A stretch of 64,000 nucleotides of DNA from Frigoribacterium sp. CG_9.8 (lineage in GTDB: Bacteria; Actinomycetota; Actinomycetes; Actinomycetales; Microbacteriaceae): positions 248,001-312,000 of the forward strand of contig NZ_JADOVH010000002.1 of the NCBI RefSeq assembly GCF_015751965.1, given 5' to 3'. The stretch's first letter is position 1. Each line of letters starts with the position of its first letter. Shown piece after piece: positions 24,638 to 34,571 of this stretch. The position numbers and the translations under genes were made by a program. The notes under the pieces were generated by a model. That model was not told the DNA's origin and made no database searches. It saw nothing but the letters and a program-made list of their open reading frames with translations.

Positions 24638-25300
24638 ATGACCGATGTTTCTTGGCGCGAACGACTCCAGTCGTTGACCGTCTTCAGTGGACAATTGCCC
24701 ACCTTCGATACGGATGCGGCCCCATCGGATCCGAATGAGCTGCTCACCGAATGGCTGGGCTTCGCACTGGAGAAGGAGGTGTCGCAGCCCCACGCCATGA
24801 GCATCGCCACCGTGAGCAGTGAGGGCGCGCCATCCACTCGCACTCTTCTACTCAAGGATGTGACGCCGGAAGGCCTGTGGTTCGCCAGCCTGTCGTCGAG
24901 TCCAAAGGGGCGCGATCTTGCGCATAACCCGCGAGCGGCACTGCTGCTGTATTGGCGGGAGCAGGGTCGACAGATCCGCGTGGTGGGGGATGCGGAGCCG
25001 GGATCCCGCGAGCTCGCCAGAATCGACTTCCTGAAGCGCCATCCCAATGCACGGGCGATTGCCGCGGGCGGGCAGCAGAGCGAACCGCTGCCGGCGTCGG
25101 ATGATGACTATCTTTCTGCGGTTGGTGCCGCTCGCGAGCGCATCGACGCCGATCCCGACTATGTGCCCGACGAATGGCAGGCCTACCTGCTGCGACCGGT
25201 GGAGTTCGAGTTCTGGCAGGCCGACCGCACACGCGACCAGTTGCGGCTGCGGTATCGGCTCGACGGCGACGTCTGGGTTCGCGACCTACTCTGGCCGTAG
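24638..25300 (+). CDS. pdxH: Pyridoxamine 5'-phosphate oxidase
   Basis: A 220-residue FMN-dependent oxidase that makes pyridoxal 5'-phosphate from PNP or PMP in the B6 salvage pathway. FMN and substrate residues are visible in EGAPSTRTLLLKDV, SSSPKGRDL and the C-terminal block FWQADRTRDQLRLRYRL, the PdxH signature. Length is normal. It is the first forward gene after the tRNA. PLP would serve LysA, ThrC and the aminotransferase encoded in this window. Confidence 0.95.
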   Translation: MTDVSWRERLQSLTVFSGQLPTFDTDAAPSDPNELLTEWLGFALEKEVSQPHAMSIATVSSEGAPSTRTLLLKDVTPEGLWFASLSSSPKGRDLAHNPRAALLLYWREQGRQIRVVGDAEPGSRELARIDFLKRHPNARAIAAGGQQSEPLPASDDDYLSAVGAARERIDADPDYVPDEWQAYLLRPVEFEFWQADRTRDQLRLRYRLDGDVWVRDLLWP

Positions 25301-25432
25301 GGAAGGCAGGGCGTCACAAGAGTTGGTCATAGCGAGGGCTGCCGGGGCGAGAACTGTCGTAGTGAGAGCTGTCCGCAGCGGTTCTGGTTGCTGGGGCTGA
25401 GAGTGCCGGGCGGGATTGGCCCTTGCCAAACC

Positions 25433-25488
25433 GGGTCAGTTCGGACAATCCGGGCTGGCATGCTGGCCCCGATTGTCCGAACTGACCC
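25433..25488. repeat. 56-bp near-perfect palindrome
   Basis: Arms 25433-25450 (GGGTCAGTTCGGACAATC) and 25471-25488 are exact reverse complements over 18 bases. The 20-base centre also pairs partly (GGGC with GCCC). It can fold into one long hairpin or cruciform. It lies 130 bases beyond pdxH and lacks a U-tract. Confidence 0.9.
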
Positions 25489-25493
25489 GCTCT

Positions 25494-25541
25494 GGGGCGC
25501 TGTGACCCGGGACTGCGGGGGCGCTGTGACCCGGGACTGCG
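25494..25541. repeat. 24-bp perfect tandem duplication
   Basis: The 24-base unit beginning GGGGCGCTGTGACCCG occurs twice without mismatch (25494-25517, 25518-25541). It lies immediately after the palindrome and about 55 bases before the transglutaminase start. Confidence 0.9.
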
Positions 25542-25595
25542 AGGCACCGCGACGAATGAAACATCCGCGCAGCAGGCCCATGGCAGGATCGTCGC

Positions 25596-26414
25596 ATGCT
25601 CCGTACCGTCGCCGCTCATCTCGAACTCGACATCGCTGGCCGCACTTCGATGGTGGTGAATCTCGCTGTCGCTCGCGGTGTCACCCTCGCTGTCGCTCGC
25701 GGTGTCACCCTCGCATCGGAGCGCCTTGACATCAGCCTCGATGGCGTCACGCATAGCCCGCGGGAGCTCGTCGACCGCCACGGGTCCCGTCTGCACCAGC
25801 TGATCAGCGAAAAGGGTCGCATGACTATCGATTACACGGCGGAGGCGATCGGGCAAGCGCCGGCGGCACCGGCCGATGACCTGGACACCATCATCTATCT
25901 GCGCCCGAGCCGCTACTGCGAGTCCGACACGCTGCTGCCGACGGCGGCATCCGAGTTCCGCGGCCTCAGCGGGCTGGAGCTACTCACCGCTGTCAGCGCG
26001 TGGGTTCATGATCGCCTCTATTACGTTCCGGGATCGAGCCGGGTCACGGATGGCGCGGTCGGCACCCTTCTCGCGCGGCAGGGTGTGTGCCGGGACTACG
26101 CCCACCTCGTGATCGCACTGCTGCGCGCCGTCAACGTGCCCGCCCGGATGGCGGCCGTCCACGCGCCAGGGCTTAGCCCGATGGACTTCCACGCTGTAGC
26201 CGAGGCACTCGTCGACGGTAGCTGGCATGTGGTGGATGCCACCGAACTTGCTCCGCGCCAGAGTCTGCTGCGCATCTCCACCGGCCGGGACGCTGCGGAT
26301 ATCGCCTTCCTCACCAACCACTGGGCCAACCTCACGCTGCTCGACCTGCAGGTGCGTGCAATCGTGGACAAACTGCCGACGGACGACTTCCGCCAGCAGG
26401 TGCAGTTGCGCTGA
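25596..26414 (+). CDS. Transglutaminase-like cysteine protease-fold protein
   Basis: A 272-residue protein with a transglutaminase-core domain. The catalytic Cys is in GVCRDYAHLV, the His in MDFHAVAEAL and the Asp in VVDATELAP, so the triad is complete. The N-terminal part is the beta-rich Bact_transglu_N-like region. It contains a perfect 24-base in-frame duplication (25665-25712) that repeats AVARGVTL. Function (peptidase, cross-linker or amidase) is unknown. Convergent with a lipoprotein gene. Confidence 0.85.
   Translation: MLRTVAAHLELDIAGRTSMVVNLAVARGVTLAVARGVTLASERLDISLDGVTHSPRELVDRHGSRLHQLISEKGRMTIDYTAEAIGQAPAAPADDLDTIIYLRPSRYCESDTLLPTAASEFRGLSGLELLTAVSAWVHDRLYYVPGSSRVTDGAVGTLLARQGVCRDYAHLVIALLRAVNVPARMAAVHAPGLSPMDFHAVAEALVDGSWHVVDATELAPRQSLLRISTGRDAADIAFLTNHWANLTLLDLQVRAIVDKLPTDDFRQQVQLR
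25665..25712. repeat. 24-bp in-frame tandem duplication in the transglutaminase gene
   Basis: The 24-base unit beginning GCTGTCGCTCGCGGTG occurs twice with no mismatch, duplicating eight residues (AVARGVTL) of an N-terminal beta region. A perfect repeat indicates a recent event. Confidence 0.92.
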
Positions 26415-26456
26415 GCGCTACTTCCGCGTCCTGCTTCCGCGTCGTACTACTGCGTC

Positions 26457-27098
26457 TTACTTGAGAGCGCGAAGTGCCGTCGTGACCAGATCCTTCGCAT
26501 CGGTGGCCGACCCAAAGTAAACGGATGTCGCGACCAGCCAGTACGCACCGGTGAACACGTCGATACGCCCGACTGCACCGCTGGATGAGGAGTCGCTGGA
26601 TGAGAAGTAGGCCGCATCGCCGAGGCCCGGTGTTGCAGTGCCCGTCGCGACTTTCGACCTGAGCGACGCGAATTCCGTAGCAGCAGGGCGGGCGACCGCG
26701 ATGGTGAAGGTTTCCTTGCTGGTTTGATTGCGCCAGGTGCACGCGGTACCCCGTTCGGCGACCGCGGTTGCCGCGGCGGTGCCCGATTTCGGTGTGAATG
26801 AGCTGTCGAGCCCGAAGTTGGGGTTGAAATCGTAGACAGCCTGGGCCGACAGGAGCGTGCCGCAGGCGATCTTCGTTGGGGTAGCGCCAGCCACCGCCGA
26901 GGAGCTCGGCGACGGATTCGTGCTGGCTGCCGGTGAGGAACCGGACCCGGAGGTGTCGGAATCTGAGGAGTTGCTCGGGCGTTCGCTGGCAGGACTGCCC
27001 GGCTGCGACACGCATCCGGTGAGCGCGAGTGCCACTGTCGCAGCAAGCGAGACGGCGACCATAGTCACCCGCTGACGAGACTTTACGAATGTGTTCAC
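26457..27098 (-). CDS. Lipoprotein, function unknown
   Basis: A 213-residue secreted lipoprotein. A charged N-terminus (KSRQR) and hydrophobic stretch lead to the lipobox LTGC with Cys29 as the diacylglycerol site. A Ser/Pro/Asp-rich spacer follows to about residue 70. The remaining domain has two cysteines (IACGTLL, TACTWRN) that probably form a disulfide and resembles small DUF3558-like actinobacterial lipoproteins, but I do not claim a family. It is divergent from argS, the starts being about 110 bases apart. Confidence 0.8.
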   Translation of the reverse strand: MNTFVKSRQRVTMVAVSLAATVALALTGCVSQPGSPASERPSNSSDSDTSGSGSSPAASTNPSPSSSAVAGATPTKIACGTLLSAQAVYDFNPNFGLDSSFTPKSGTAAATAVAERGTACTWRNQTSKETFTIAVARPAATEFASLRSKVATGTATPGLGDAAYFSSSDSSSSGAVGRIDVFTGAYWLVATSVYFGSATDAKDLVTTALRALK

Positions 27099-27210
27099 GG
27101 CGTCACAGGTTCCCTTGATCGAATTACCCCAGTTTCGCCCAGTTCCCGTTCATCGCCCCGCGGGGCGCGCCCACAGGATGCCCCGATGGCGCCCGATAGA
27201 ATCGGTGCTC

Positions 27211-28872
27211 GTGACTCCTGCCGATCTTTCCGCCCAACTGCTCAGCATCGTCACGGGCGCGCTGAAGCAACGGGGCGCGGATGTCTCGAGCCTGTCGCTC
27301 GATGACGTCAAGGTCGAGCGCCCCAAGAACCGTGATCACGGGGACTGGGCATCCAACATCGCTATGAAGCTCGCGAAGCAGGTCGGTACGAACCCGCGGG
27401 AGCTCGCTCTCGAGCTTGCCGAGGGCATCCGCTCGATCGAGGGCGTGTCGGCGGTGGATGTCGCTGGCCCCGGTTTCATCAACATCAGCCTGGACGCCGC
27501 GGCGGCCGGTGCTCTCGCAAAAACAATCGTGCTGCAGGGCATTGCCTACGGCAACGGCACCTTCTATGACGGGGTGAAGATCAACCTCGAGTTCGTTTCG
27601 GCCAACCCCACCGGGCCGATCCACCTCGGGGGAGTGCGCTGGGCGGCCGTCGGCGACAGCCTTGCTCGCATTTTCGCGGCTGAGGGTGCCCTCGTCACCC
27701 GCGAGTACTACTTCAATGACCACGGGAGCCAGATCGATCGCTTCGCGCGGAGTCTGTTGGCGAGCCATCTCGGTGAGCCGACGCCTGACGACGGCTATGG
27801 GGGACAGTACATCTCGGATATTGCCGCCCGGGTCGTCGAGATCGCTCCAGGTGACCTCGCCACCCTGTCGCGCGAGGGGCAGCAGGAGACGTTCCGCGCC
27901 ATCGGCGTTGACCTCATGTTCGGTGACATCAAGACGAGCCTCCACCACTTCGGGGTCGATTTTGACGTCTACTTTCACGAGAACACCCTGCACGAGAACG
28001 GTGATGTCGAGAAGGCGATCGCGCGGCTCAGCGACCTGGGTCACATCTACCAGGCCGAGGGCGCAACCTGGCTGCGCACTACACAATTCGGCGACGATAA
28101 AGACCGGGTTGTGATCAAGAGCGACGGCGAGGGTGCCTATATCTCGGGTGACCTCGCCTACTACCTCAACAAGCGCGAACGTGGGTTCGAGCGAAACCTG
28201 ATCATGCTCGGAGCCGATCACCACGGCTATGTGCAGCGACTGATGGCGATGACAGCCGCCTTCGGCGACACTCCCCGGGTGAACCTCGAGATTCTCATCG
28301 GCCAGATGGTCAACCTGATTCGGGACGGCAAACCGCACCGCATGAGCAAGCGCAACGGCACCGTTGTCGTGCTCGAAGACTTGGTCGATGCCGTGGGAGT
28401 GGATGCGGCGCGCTACTCGCTCGTGCGCTCATCGAGCGATTCGCAGCTCGATATCGATCTTGATCTGCTCACCAAGCGCACCAATGACAACCCGGTCTTC
28501 TATGTGCAGTACGCGCACGCTCGCACGCAGTCGGTCGCCCGCAATGCGGCGGACAGCGGGGTGGATCGCAGCGCCTTCGATTCCTCCGTTCTCACCCATG
28601 AGACCGAGAGCAGCCTGCTCGGGATCCTCGCCGAGTTTCCTCGCGTCGTCACCCAGGCTGCGGAATTGCGTGAGCCACACCGTGTGGCACGGTATGCCGA
28701 GGAGCTCGCTGGCGCCTATCACCGTTGGTATGACAACTGCCGAGTTACGCCTCTCGGCGACGAGCCGGTCACCGACGTGCACCGCACCCGGCTCTGGCTC
28801 AACGACGCCACCGGCACCGTGTTGCGCAACGCACTCGGTCTTCTTGGCGTTTCGGCGCCGGAGCGGATGTAG
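27211..28872 (+). CDS. argS: Arginyl-tRNA synthetase
   Basis: A 553-residue class I aminoacyl-tRNA synthetase that charges tRNA-Arg. It has the N-terminal additional domain, an HIGH-equivalent in [12 protein letters not shown], the KMSKS-equivalent HRMSKRNG, and the C-terminal DALR anticodon-binding helices. I place the start at GTG 27211, where homologues begin (TPADLSAQL). The frame is open upstream to 27091 but that part overlaps the divergent lipoprotein start. It heads the argS-lysA-hom-thrC-thrB run. Confidence 0.95.
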   Translation: MTPADLSAQLLSIVTGALKQRGADVSSLSLDDVKVERPKNRDHGDWASNIAMKLAKQVGTNPRELALELAEGIRSIEGVSAVDVAGPGFINISLDAAAAGALAKTIVLQGIAYGNGTFYDGVKINLEFVSANPTGPIHLGGVRWAAVGDSLARIFAAEGALVTREYYFNDHGSQIDRFARSLLASHLGEPTPDDGYGGQYISDIAARVVEIAPGDLATLSREGQQETFRAIGVDLMFGDIKTSLHHFGVDFDVYFHENTLHENGDVEKAIARLSDLGHIYQAEGATWLRTTQFGDDKDRVVIKSDGEGAYISGDLAYYLNKRERGFERNLIMLGADHHGYVQRLMAMTAAFGDTPRVNLEILIGQMVNLIRDGKPHRMSKRNGTVVVLEDLVDAVGVDAARYSLVRSSSDSQLDIDLDLLTKRTNDNPVFYVQYAHARTQSVARNAADSGVDRSAFDSSVLTHETESSLLGILAEFPRVVTQAAELREPHRVARYAEELAGAYHRWYDNCRVTPLGDEPVTDVHRTRLWLNDATGTVLRNALGLLGVSAPERM

Positions 28873-28875
28873 CGC

Positions 28876-29778
28876 GTGGCACGACAGGACGACAACCAAT
28901 TCAACTGGAACCTGGGTGGTTCGGGTCGGCAGTATTCGAACGGTGCGGATTCGAACGGTGCGGAATCGAACGACGCAGGGCTAGACGGCTCGGATTCCGG
29001 CCCGTTGTTTGTCGAGACCGAGATCCGTCGCAAACGCGGTCGCGGCTGGATCGGGCTCAGCGTCTTCCTCGTGATCCTGATCGCGATAATCGTCGCCCTC
29101 GACAACGGAGCGCGCTGGTATGTCGGCAATCTGATCAAGACGACGGCGCGAAGCTCGCTCTCGCTTGCGGCCTCGACACCGGTAACGGTGAAGATCGGCG
29201 GCACATCGGTGCTCTACCAGGCGGCGACCGGCCGTTTCGAGCGAGTAGACGTCACGATCGATTCACTGGGCCTCGGCGACCTCAGTGGGAAAGCCACTCT
29301 CACCGCCATCGGTGTTCCGCTCACCAGGTCGAAGCCGATCGAGAGCGCTCGGGTGGTGTTCGCGGCCTCTGCGGATGAGCTGAAGAAGCTGCTGGCCGGC
29401 TTTACCGGACCCGCGATCAGCTCGGTGAAAATAGTCTCCGGCGCCGTGCAGCTCGGCACCGCGATCAGCGCTCTGGGCGTCAGCGTTCCCGTGCTGGTCG
29501 ATTTTGTGCCCTCGGCCATTGACGGCCAGTTGGCGTTGACGCCGGTGTCACTCGTCGTCAACGGGGCACCGATGACCCCGGCCGCGCTCCGCGCCACTTT
29601 CGGCGCCATTGCGGAACCACTATTGGCGACCCAGAAGGTGTGCGTGGCCAAATACCTGCCGAAGCAACTGCCACTCGACTCGGTGACCATGGCGGGATCC
29701 TCACTGCAACTCGCGGTATCCGGTCGGTCGGTGCTGCTCAGTACCGCGCTTCTGACGTCCAAGGGTGTCTGCCCGTGA
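28876..29778 (+). CDS. DUF2993 (LmeA-like) membrane-anchored protein
   Basis: A 300-residue protein starting GTG four bases after argS. A low-complexity N-terminus containing the SNGAD repeat is followed by a basic RRKRGRG, one transmembrane helix (about residues 57-76), and an exported DUF2993 domain (TARSSLSLAASTPVTVKIGG through LSTALLTSKG) of the lipid-binding TULIP-like type. Mycobacterial LmeA acts in mannan synthesis, and a lipid or envelope role here is inferred. Its TGA overlaps the lysA GTG, so it is in the same operon. Confidence 0.8.
   Translation: MARQDDNQFNWNLGGSGRQYSNGADSNGAESNDAGLDGSDSGPLFVETEIRRKRGRGWIGLSVFLVILIAIIVALDNGARWYVGNLIKTTARSSLSLAASTPVTVKIGGTSVLYQAATGRFERVDVTIDSLGLGDLSGKATLTAIGVPLTRSKPIESARVVFAASADELKKLLAGFTGPAISSVKIVSGAVQLGTAISALGVSVPVLVDFVPSAIDGQLALTPVSLVVNGAPMTPAALRATFGAIAEPLLATQKVCVAKYLPKQLPLDSVTMAGSSLQLAVSGRSVLLSTALLTSKGVCP
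28935..28979. repeat. 15-bp in-frame tandem repeat in the DUF2993 gene
   Basis: TTCGAACGGTGCGGA occurs twice exactly (28935-28949, 28950-28964), and a third diverged copy follows. It encodes SNGAD/SNGAE/SNDAG in the cytoplasmic, probably disordered, N-terminus. Confidence 0.88.
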
Positions 29779-31220
29779 TCGCAAATCCGCTTGCCCCTGC
29801 GTGGCTCCAGCCTCCCGCCGACGCGAATCTGTTGCCTGTGACGGTGTGGTCACACAATGCCGCGCGCGCCGCATCCGGGATGCTCGAGGTGGCCGGGGTT
29901 GCGGCATCCGCCCTTGCCGCCGAATTCGGCACCCCGCTCTATGTGGTGGATGAAGAGGATGTCCGAGCCCGCGCACTCGAAGCCCGGGAATGCTTCGATC
30001 GGGAGTTCGCGCTCGTGGGATCGGCCGCGAAGGTCTACTACGCCTGCAAGGCGTTCATGTCTGCCGAGGTCGCCCGCTGGGTGACCGAAGCCGGGCTGTA
30101 TATCGACGTCTGCAGCAGCGGTGAGCTTGCGGTGGCACTGGCCGCTGGTGTGGATCCCTCTCGCATTGGGCTCCACGGCAACAACAAATCCCTGGCCGAG
30201 ATCGACCGTGCCGTGCGTTCTGGCGTCGGCGTGCTCGTGGTCGACAGCCTGATCGAGATCGAGCGGATCGCGGATGCCGCCTCTCGCCACTCCCGGGTGC
30301 AGCCGGTGCGCCTCCGTCTCAACAGCGGGGTGCACGCTCACACCCACGAGTATCTTGCGACAGCACGCGAGGACCAGAAGTTCGGCATCACGATCGCCGA
30401 TGCGCCGGCGGCGGTCGCACGCATCCGCTCGAGCGCTTCGCTGCGCTTTCTCGGGCTGCACTCCCATATCGGGTCGCAGATCTTTGAGTCCGAGGGCTTC
30501 GTCGAGTCCGCGAAGCGACTGCTCGCACTGCACGCCGAGCTACTCTCCGGTGGAGAGATCCCGGAGCTCAATCTCGGTGGTGGATTCGGAATCGCCTACA
30601 CCTCGGTCGATACCGCCGTGCCGATCTCGGTGATCGCTGCGAGATTCGCTGCCATCGTCGCGTCGGAGTGTGCGCGACTCTCCATCCCGGTCCCCGTCGT
30701 CGCCGTCGAGCCGGGCCGATCGATCATCGGTCCGTCGACGTTCACTCTGTACGAGGTCGGCACGATCAAGGACGTCGAGGTGACCCTGCCAAATGAGGCC
30801 ACCGCGATCCGCAGGTACGTCAGTGTCGACGGGGGGATGAGCGATAACATCCGCACCGCTCTCTATGCCGCCGACTACTCCGTACGCCTCGCCAACCGCG
30901 CGTCGACGGCAGAGCCCGCACTGGTGCGCGTCGCGGGCAAGCACTGCGAAAGTGGCGACATCGTGGTGCTCGCCGATTACCTGCCCGGGGATGTCGAGCC
31001 GGGAGACCTGCTCGCTGTGCCGGCCACCGGCGCATACTGCTGGGCAATGGCCAACAACTACAACTATCTCGCCCGTCCCGCGGTCGTCGCTGTGCGCAAC
31101 GGTGTCGCTCGCCTGATCGTGCGCGGTGAGACCGAGGCCGACCTGCTGTCGCGAGATGCCGGAATACGGTCCACTGGAGTCACTGAAGCGATCAGCGTCA
31201 CCGAACAAGGAGCACCATGA
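29775..31220 (+). CDS. lysA: Diaminopimelate decarboxylase
   Basis: A 481-residue PLP-dependent fold-III decarboxylase converting meso-DAP to L-lysine. The PLP lysine is Lys92 in YYACKAFMS. The HSHIGSQI, LNLGGGFGI and EPGRSIIG phosphate-binding blocks and the C-terminal CESGD catalytic Cys of the dimer partner are present. GTG at 29775 overlaps the upstream TGA. Downstream, ATGA overlap with hom indicates co-translation, so lysine and threonine branches of the aspartate pathway are made together. Confidence 0.95.
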   Translation: MIANPLAPAWLQPPADANLLPVTVWSHNAARAASGMLEVAGVAASALAAEFGTPLYVVDEEDVRARALEARECFDREFALVGSAAKVYYACKAFMSAEVARWVTEAGLYIDVCSSGELAVALAAGVDPSRIGLHGNNKSLAEIDRAVRSGVGVLVVDSLIEIERIADAASRHSRVQPVRLRLNSGVHAHTHEYLATAREDQKFGITIADAPAAVARIRSSASLRFLGLHSHIGSQIFESEGFVESAKRLLALHAELLSGGEIPELNLGGGFGIAYTSVDTAVPISVIAARFAAIVASECARLSIPVPVVAVEPGRSIIGPSTFTLYEVGTIKDVEVTLPNEATAIRRYVSVDGGMSDNIRTALYAADYSVRLANRASTAEPALVRVAGKHCESGDIVVLADYLPGDVEPGDLLAVPATGAYCWAMANNYNYLARPAVVAVRNGVARLIVRGETEADLLSRDAGIRSTGVTEAISVTEQGAP

Positions 31221-32536
31221 TCGAATACCGCAACCTGCGAGTGGCCCTTCTCGGCGCCGGATCGGTGGGTGCCCAGGTCGCGGCACTGCTGCTCGAGCAC
31301 GGCAGCGAACTCGCCAATCGCGCCGGTGCGGGACTCGAACTCGTCGGCGTTGCCGTGCGCGATCTCGGGGCAACTCGCACGCCTGAGATCCCGAAAGAAC
31401 TTCTGACGACGGATGCCGAGTCGCTCATCCTCGGCGCGGACATCGTGATCGAGCTCATGGGCGGCCTCGAACCGGCACGCACGCTCATTCTGCAGGCACT
31501 CAACTCCGGGGCAGATGTCATCACCGGAAATAAGGCGCTGCTCGCGACCCACGGTCCGGAGCTCTTCGAGGCAGCGGAGCAGGTCGGCGCGCAGCTGTAT
31601 TACGAGGCGGCCGTCGCGGGGGCGATCCCGATCATCCGTCCGCTGCGGGACAGTCTCGCCGGTGACCGGATCAAGCGCATCCTCGGCATCGTGAACGGCA
31701 CGACCAACTTCATTCTCGATCGCATGGACACGGCGGGTGAGTCGCTCGAGGTGGCGCTCGCGACGGCAACCAAGCTCGGCTACGCAGAGAAGTCCGATCC
31801 CTCAGCAGACATCGAGGGCTACGACGCAGCCCAGAAGACGGCGATTCTCGCAAGCCTGGCATTCCACACCACCGTTCCGCTGGAGTCAGTGCACCGCGAG
31901 GGAATCACCGGTGTCACGCTCGAGCAAGTGCAGGCGGCGCAGAAGGCCGGTTACGTTGTCAAGTTGCTCGCCATCTGCGAGCGACTGACGGATATCGATG
32001 GCGTCGAGGGCGTGTCCGCCCGCGTCTACCCTGCGCTCGTTCCGCGCGATCATCCGCTTGCCTCCGTCCATGGAGCCAAGAATGCGGTCTTCATCGAGGC
32101 CGAAGCCGCGGGCGATCTGATGTTCTATGGCGCCGGTGCGGGCGGGATCGAAACTGCCTCCGCCGTGCTCGGCGACCTTGTTTCGGCTGCCCGACGCCAC
32201 GTGATCGGCGGTCCGGGTGTCGCTGAGTCGACCCACGCAAACCTGCCGATCCTGCCGATTTCCCGAGTGATCACGCAGTACCAGATCACCGTCAGCGTCG
32301 TCGATGCTCCCGGCGTGCTCGCGGCCGTTGCCGCACTTTTCAGCGAGCACGGGGTTTCCGTCGAAACACTCACCCAGTCCGTCTATGGTGGCGGTAGCAC
32401 CTCGACGCCCACCGCTACCCTTGTGATAGGCACACACGAGGCCTCCGAAGCCGATCTTGCAGCGACTGTTCTCGAACTCGAATCGAGCGATGTCGTTGTA
32501 AGTGTCACATCCGTACTGAGAGTAGAAGGTTCATAA
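31217..32536 (+). CDS. hom: Homoserine dehydrogenase
   Basis: A 439-residue NAD(P)-dependent enzyme reducing aspartate semialdehyde to homoserine. It has the Rossmann GAGSVGAQVA, the catalytic domain with EAAVAGAIPIIRPLRDS and the Lys/Asp site LGYAEKSDPSADIEG, and a C-terminal ACT domain (QITVSVVDAPGVLAAVAALF). The ACT domain implies threonine feedback inhibition. Overlaps lysA by ATGA and shares its last A with the thrC ATG. Confidence 0.96.
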   Translation: MIEYRNLRVALLGAGSVGAQVAALLLEHGSELANRAGAGLELVGVAVRDLGATRTPEIPKELLTTDAESLILGADIVIELMGGLEPARTLILQALNSGADVITGNKALLATHGPELFEAAEQVGAQLYYEAAVAGAIPIIRPLRDSLAGDRIKRILGIVNGTTNFILDRMDTAGESLEVALATATKLGYAEKSDPSADIEGYDAAQKTAILASLAFHTTVPLESVHREGITGVTLEQVQAAQKAGYVVKLLAICERLTDIDGVEGVSARVYPALVPRDHPLASVHGAKNAVFIEAEAAGDLMFYGAGAGGIETASAVLGDLVSAARRHVIGGPGVAESTHANLPILPISRVITQYQITVSVVDAPGVLAAVAALFSEHGVSVETLTQSVYGGGSTSTPTATLVIGTHEASEADLAATVLELESSDVVVSVTSVLRVEGS

Positions 32537-33618
32537 TGGCCCATCAGTGGCGCGGGGTTCTCCGCGAGTATGCAGACCGTCTCGACATCTCGGATGCAAC
32601 CCCGATCATCACCCTCGGCGAGGGTGGTACGCCGCTCATCCCGGCACCGGCCCTTTCGGCGCGCACGGGCGCGAACGTCTGGGTGAAGTACGAGGGTATG
32701 AACCCGACAGGTTCATTCAAGGACCGCGGAATGACCATGGCGGTCTCGAAGGCCGTTGAACACGGCGCCAAAGCGGTCATTTGCGCCTCAACCGGAAACA
32801 CCTCGGCTGCTGCCGCCGCCTACGCCAGCCATGCCGGAATCAAGGCCGCAGTACTCGTGCCGGAGGGCAAGATCGCGATGGGCAAACTCGCGCAGGCGAT
32901 CGCGCACAACGCGGAGCTGCTCCAGATCCGCGGCAACTTCGACGACTGTCTCGAAATCGCCCGCGATCTCGCGGCGCATTACCCCGTGCACCTCGTCAAC
33001 TCGGTGAACAACGACCGGATCGAGGGTCAAAAGACTGCTGCCTTCGAGGTGGTGGAGGTGCTCGGTGACGCCCCCGACATCCACATCGTGCCCATCGGGA
33101 ACGCGGGAAATTACACCGCGTACTCCCGAGGCTACGGTGAGTCCCTCGCCCGCGGAGACTCGACGAAGCACCCGCGGATGTTTGGTTTCCAAGCTGAGGG
33201 GAGCGCCCCGATCGTGCACGGGAAGATCGTGCGCAATCCCGAGACCATTGCCAGCGCGATCCGCATCGGAAACCCGGCCTCGTGGGCGCTCGCTCTCACC
33301 GCTCGCGAGTTGACCAACGGGTACTTCGGAGCAATCTCCGACACGCACATCCTCGAGGCGTACCGGATCCTCTCGGCGGAGGTCGGAATTTTCGTGGAGC
33401 CAGCCTCGGCCATCAGTGTCGCCGGCTTGCTCGAGCGTGCCGCGGCGGGTCAGATCCCCAAGGGTTCGACCGTGGTGCTCACCGTCACCGGTCACGGCTT
33501 GAAAGACCCGCAATGGGCTCTCAAAACCGCGGATGGCTCGACCATCACGCCAACAGTGGTAGAGAACAATACTGACGAGGTGGCCGGCGTGCTCGGTCTC
33601 GCCAAAGTCAGCGTGTGA
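32536..33618 (+). CDS. thrC: Threonine synthase
   Basis: A 360-residue PLP fold-II enzyme turning O-phosphohomoserine into L-threonine. The PLP lysine is in NPTGSFKDRGMT, the phosphate cup is IGNAGNYTAY, and the early CASTGNTSAAAAAYA block is intact. It is the short actinobacterial form without a regulatory N-terminus. Its start shares one base with the hom stop, and its TGA overlaps the thrB GTG. Confidence 0.96.
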   Translation: MAHQWRGVLREYADRLDISDATPIITLGEGGTPLIPAPALSARTGANVWVKYEGMNPTGSFKDRGMTMAVSKAVEHGAKAVICASTGNTSAAAAAYASHAGIKAAVLVPEGKIAMGKLAQAIAHNAELLQIRGNFDDCLEIARDLAAHYPVHLVNSVNNDRIEGQKTAAFEVVEVLGDAPDIHIVPIGNAGNYTAYSRGYGESLARGDSTKHPRMFGFQAEGSAPIVHGKIVRNPETIASAIRIGNPASWALALTARELTNGYFGAISDTHILEAYRILSAEVGIFVEPASAISVAGLLERAAAGQIPKGSTVVLTVTGHGLKDPQWALKTADGSTITPTVVENNTDEVAGVLGLAKVSV

Positions 33619-34571
33619 GCGCACTCGGTTCACTCGAGTGTCTCACCGGGCGTTCGGTGACCGTTCGCGTTCCCGCGACCACCGCCAATCTCGGACCGGG
33701 GTTCGACACCCTTGGGCTCGCGCTGTCTCTCTATGACGAGCTCACGGTGACGGTTCGGGATGCCCCGGGGGCGACGGTCGAGGTCATTGGAGTCGGCGCG
33801 GGTGAGGTCGCGACCGACGAAACCAATCTCGTGGTCACCGCAATCCGCTACACCTTTACCGCCTACTCGCAGCCGCTGCCTGGCCTCGACCTCGCGGCGC
33901 GCAACCACATCCCGCACGGGCGAGGGCTCGGGTCATCCGGTGCCGCCATCGTCTCGGGCATCATGGCCGCCAAGGGGCTGCTCGAGGGTATCGTGCACAT
34001 CGATTCGAATGCGCTGCTCGCTCTCGCGACCGCGCTCGAGGGGCATCCGGATAACGTCGCACCCGCACTCTTCGGTGGTCTCACCATCGCTTGGACAACG
34101 GATGCCGGCCCGCAGCACAAGAAACTGATCGTGCACCGCGGGGTCTCACCGCTCATCGCGGTGCCAGAGTCGACGATGTCAACCGAGCTCGCGCGCAGCC
34201 TGCGGCCGGCCTCGGTGCCGCATGAAGATGCGATCTTCAATGTGTCGCGCTCCGCACTGCTGATTGCGGCGCTCATCCAGAGCCCCGAGCTCCTGCTCGC
34301 CGCTACAGAGGACAAGTTGCACCAGAGCTATCGCGCCGCAGCAATGCCGGAGACCGAGTCGCTCATTCTCGAACTGCGTTCGCACGGGCTTCCCGCAGTG
34401 GTGTCGGGGGCCGGTCCATCGATTCTGGTGCTCTGCAGCGACCCAGCCCAGCGACTCGTCGCCGCGAGCCTGATCGCGGCCCGTCGCGGCTCGCCGTGGC
34501 AGCCGCTTCTGCTGGCTGTGGACTTCAAAGGTGCTACTGTTACAGCGCACCCGGTAGAAAATTCGGCTTAA
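33615..34571 (+). CDS. thrB: Homoserine kinase
   Basis: A 318-residue GHMP kinase phosphorylating homoserine. Motif 1 is VRVPATTANLGPGFDTLGLAL, the ATP-binding motif 2 is IPHGRGLGSSGAAIVSG, and motif 3 is GLPAVVSGAGPSILVL. GTG start at 33615 overlaps thrC. It is the last gene of the operon, followed by a 199-base leader in front of rho. Confidence 0.96.
   Translation: MSALGSLECLTGRSVTVRVPATTANLGPGFDTLGLALSLYDELTVTVRDAPGATVEVIGVGAGEVATDETNLVVTAIRYTFTAYSQPLPGLDLAARNHIPHGRGLGSSGAAIVSGIMAAKGLLEGIVHIDSNALLALATALEGHPDNVAPALFGGLTIAWTTDAGPQHKKLIVHRGVSPLIAVPESTMSTELARSLRPASVPHEDAIFNVSRSALLIAALIQSPELLLAATEDKLHQSYRAAAMPETESLILELRSHGLPAVVSGAGPSILVLCSDPAQRLVAASLIAARRGSPWQPLLLAVDFKGATVTAHPVENSA

Noticed and set aside
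27124-28338. 404-codon reverse frame opposite argS
   Set aside because: Antisense of a certain gene in high-GC DNA; no motif or start signal.
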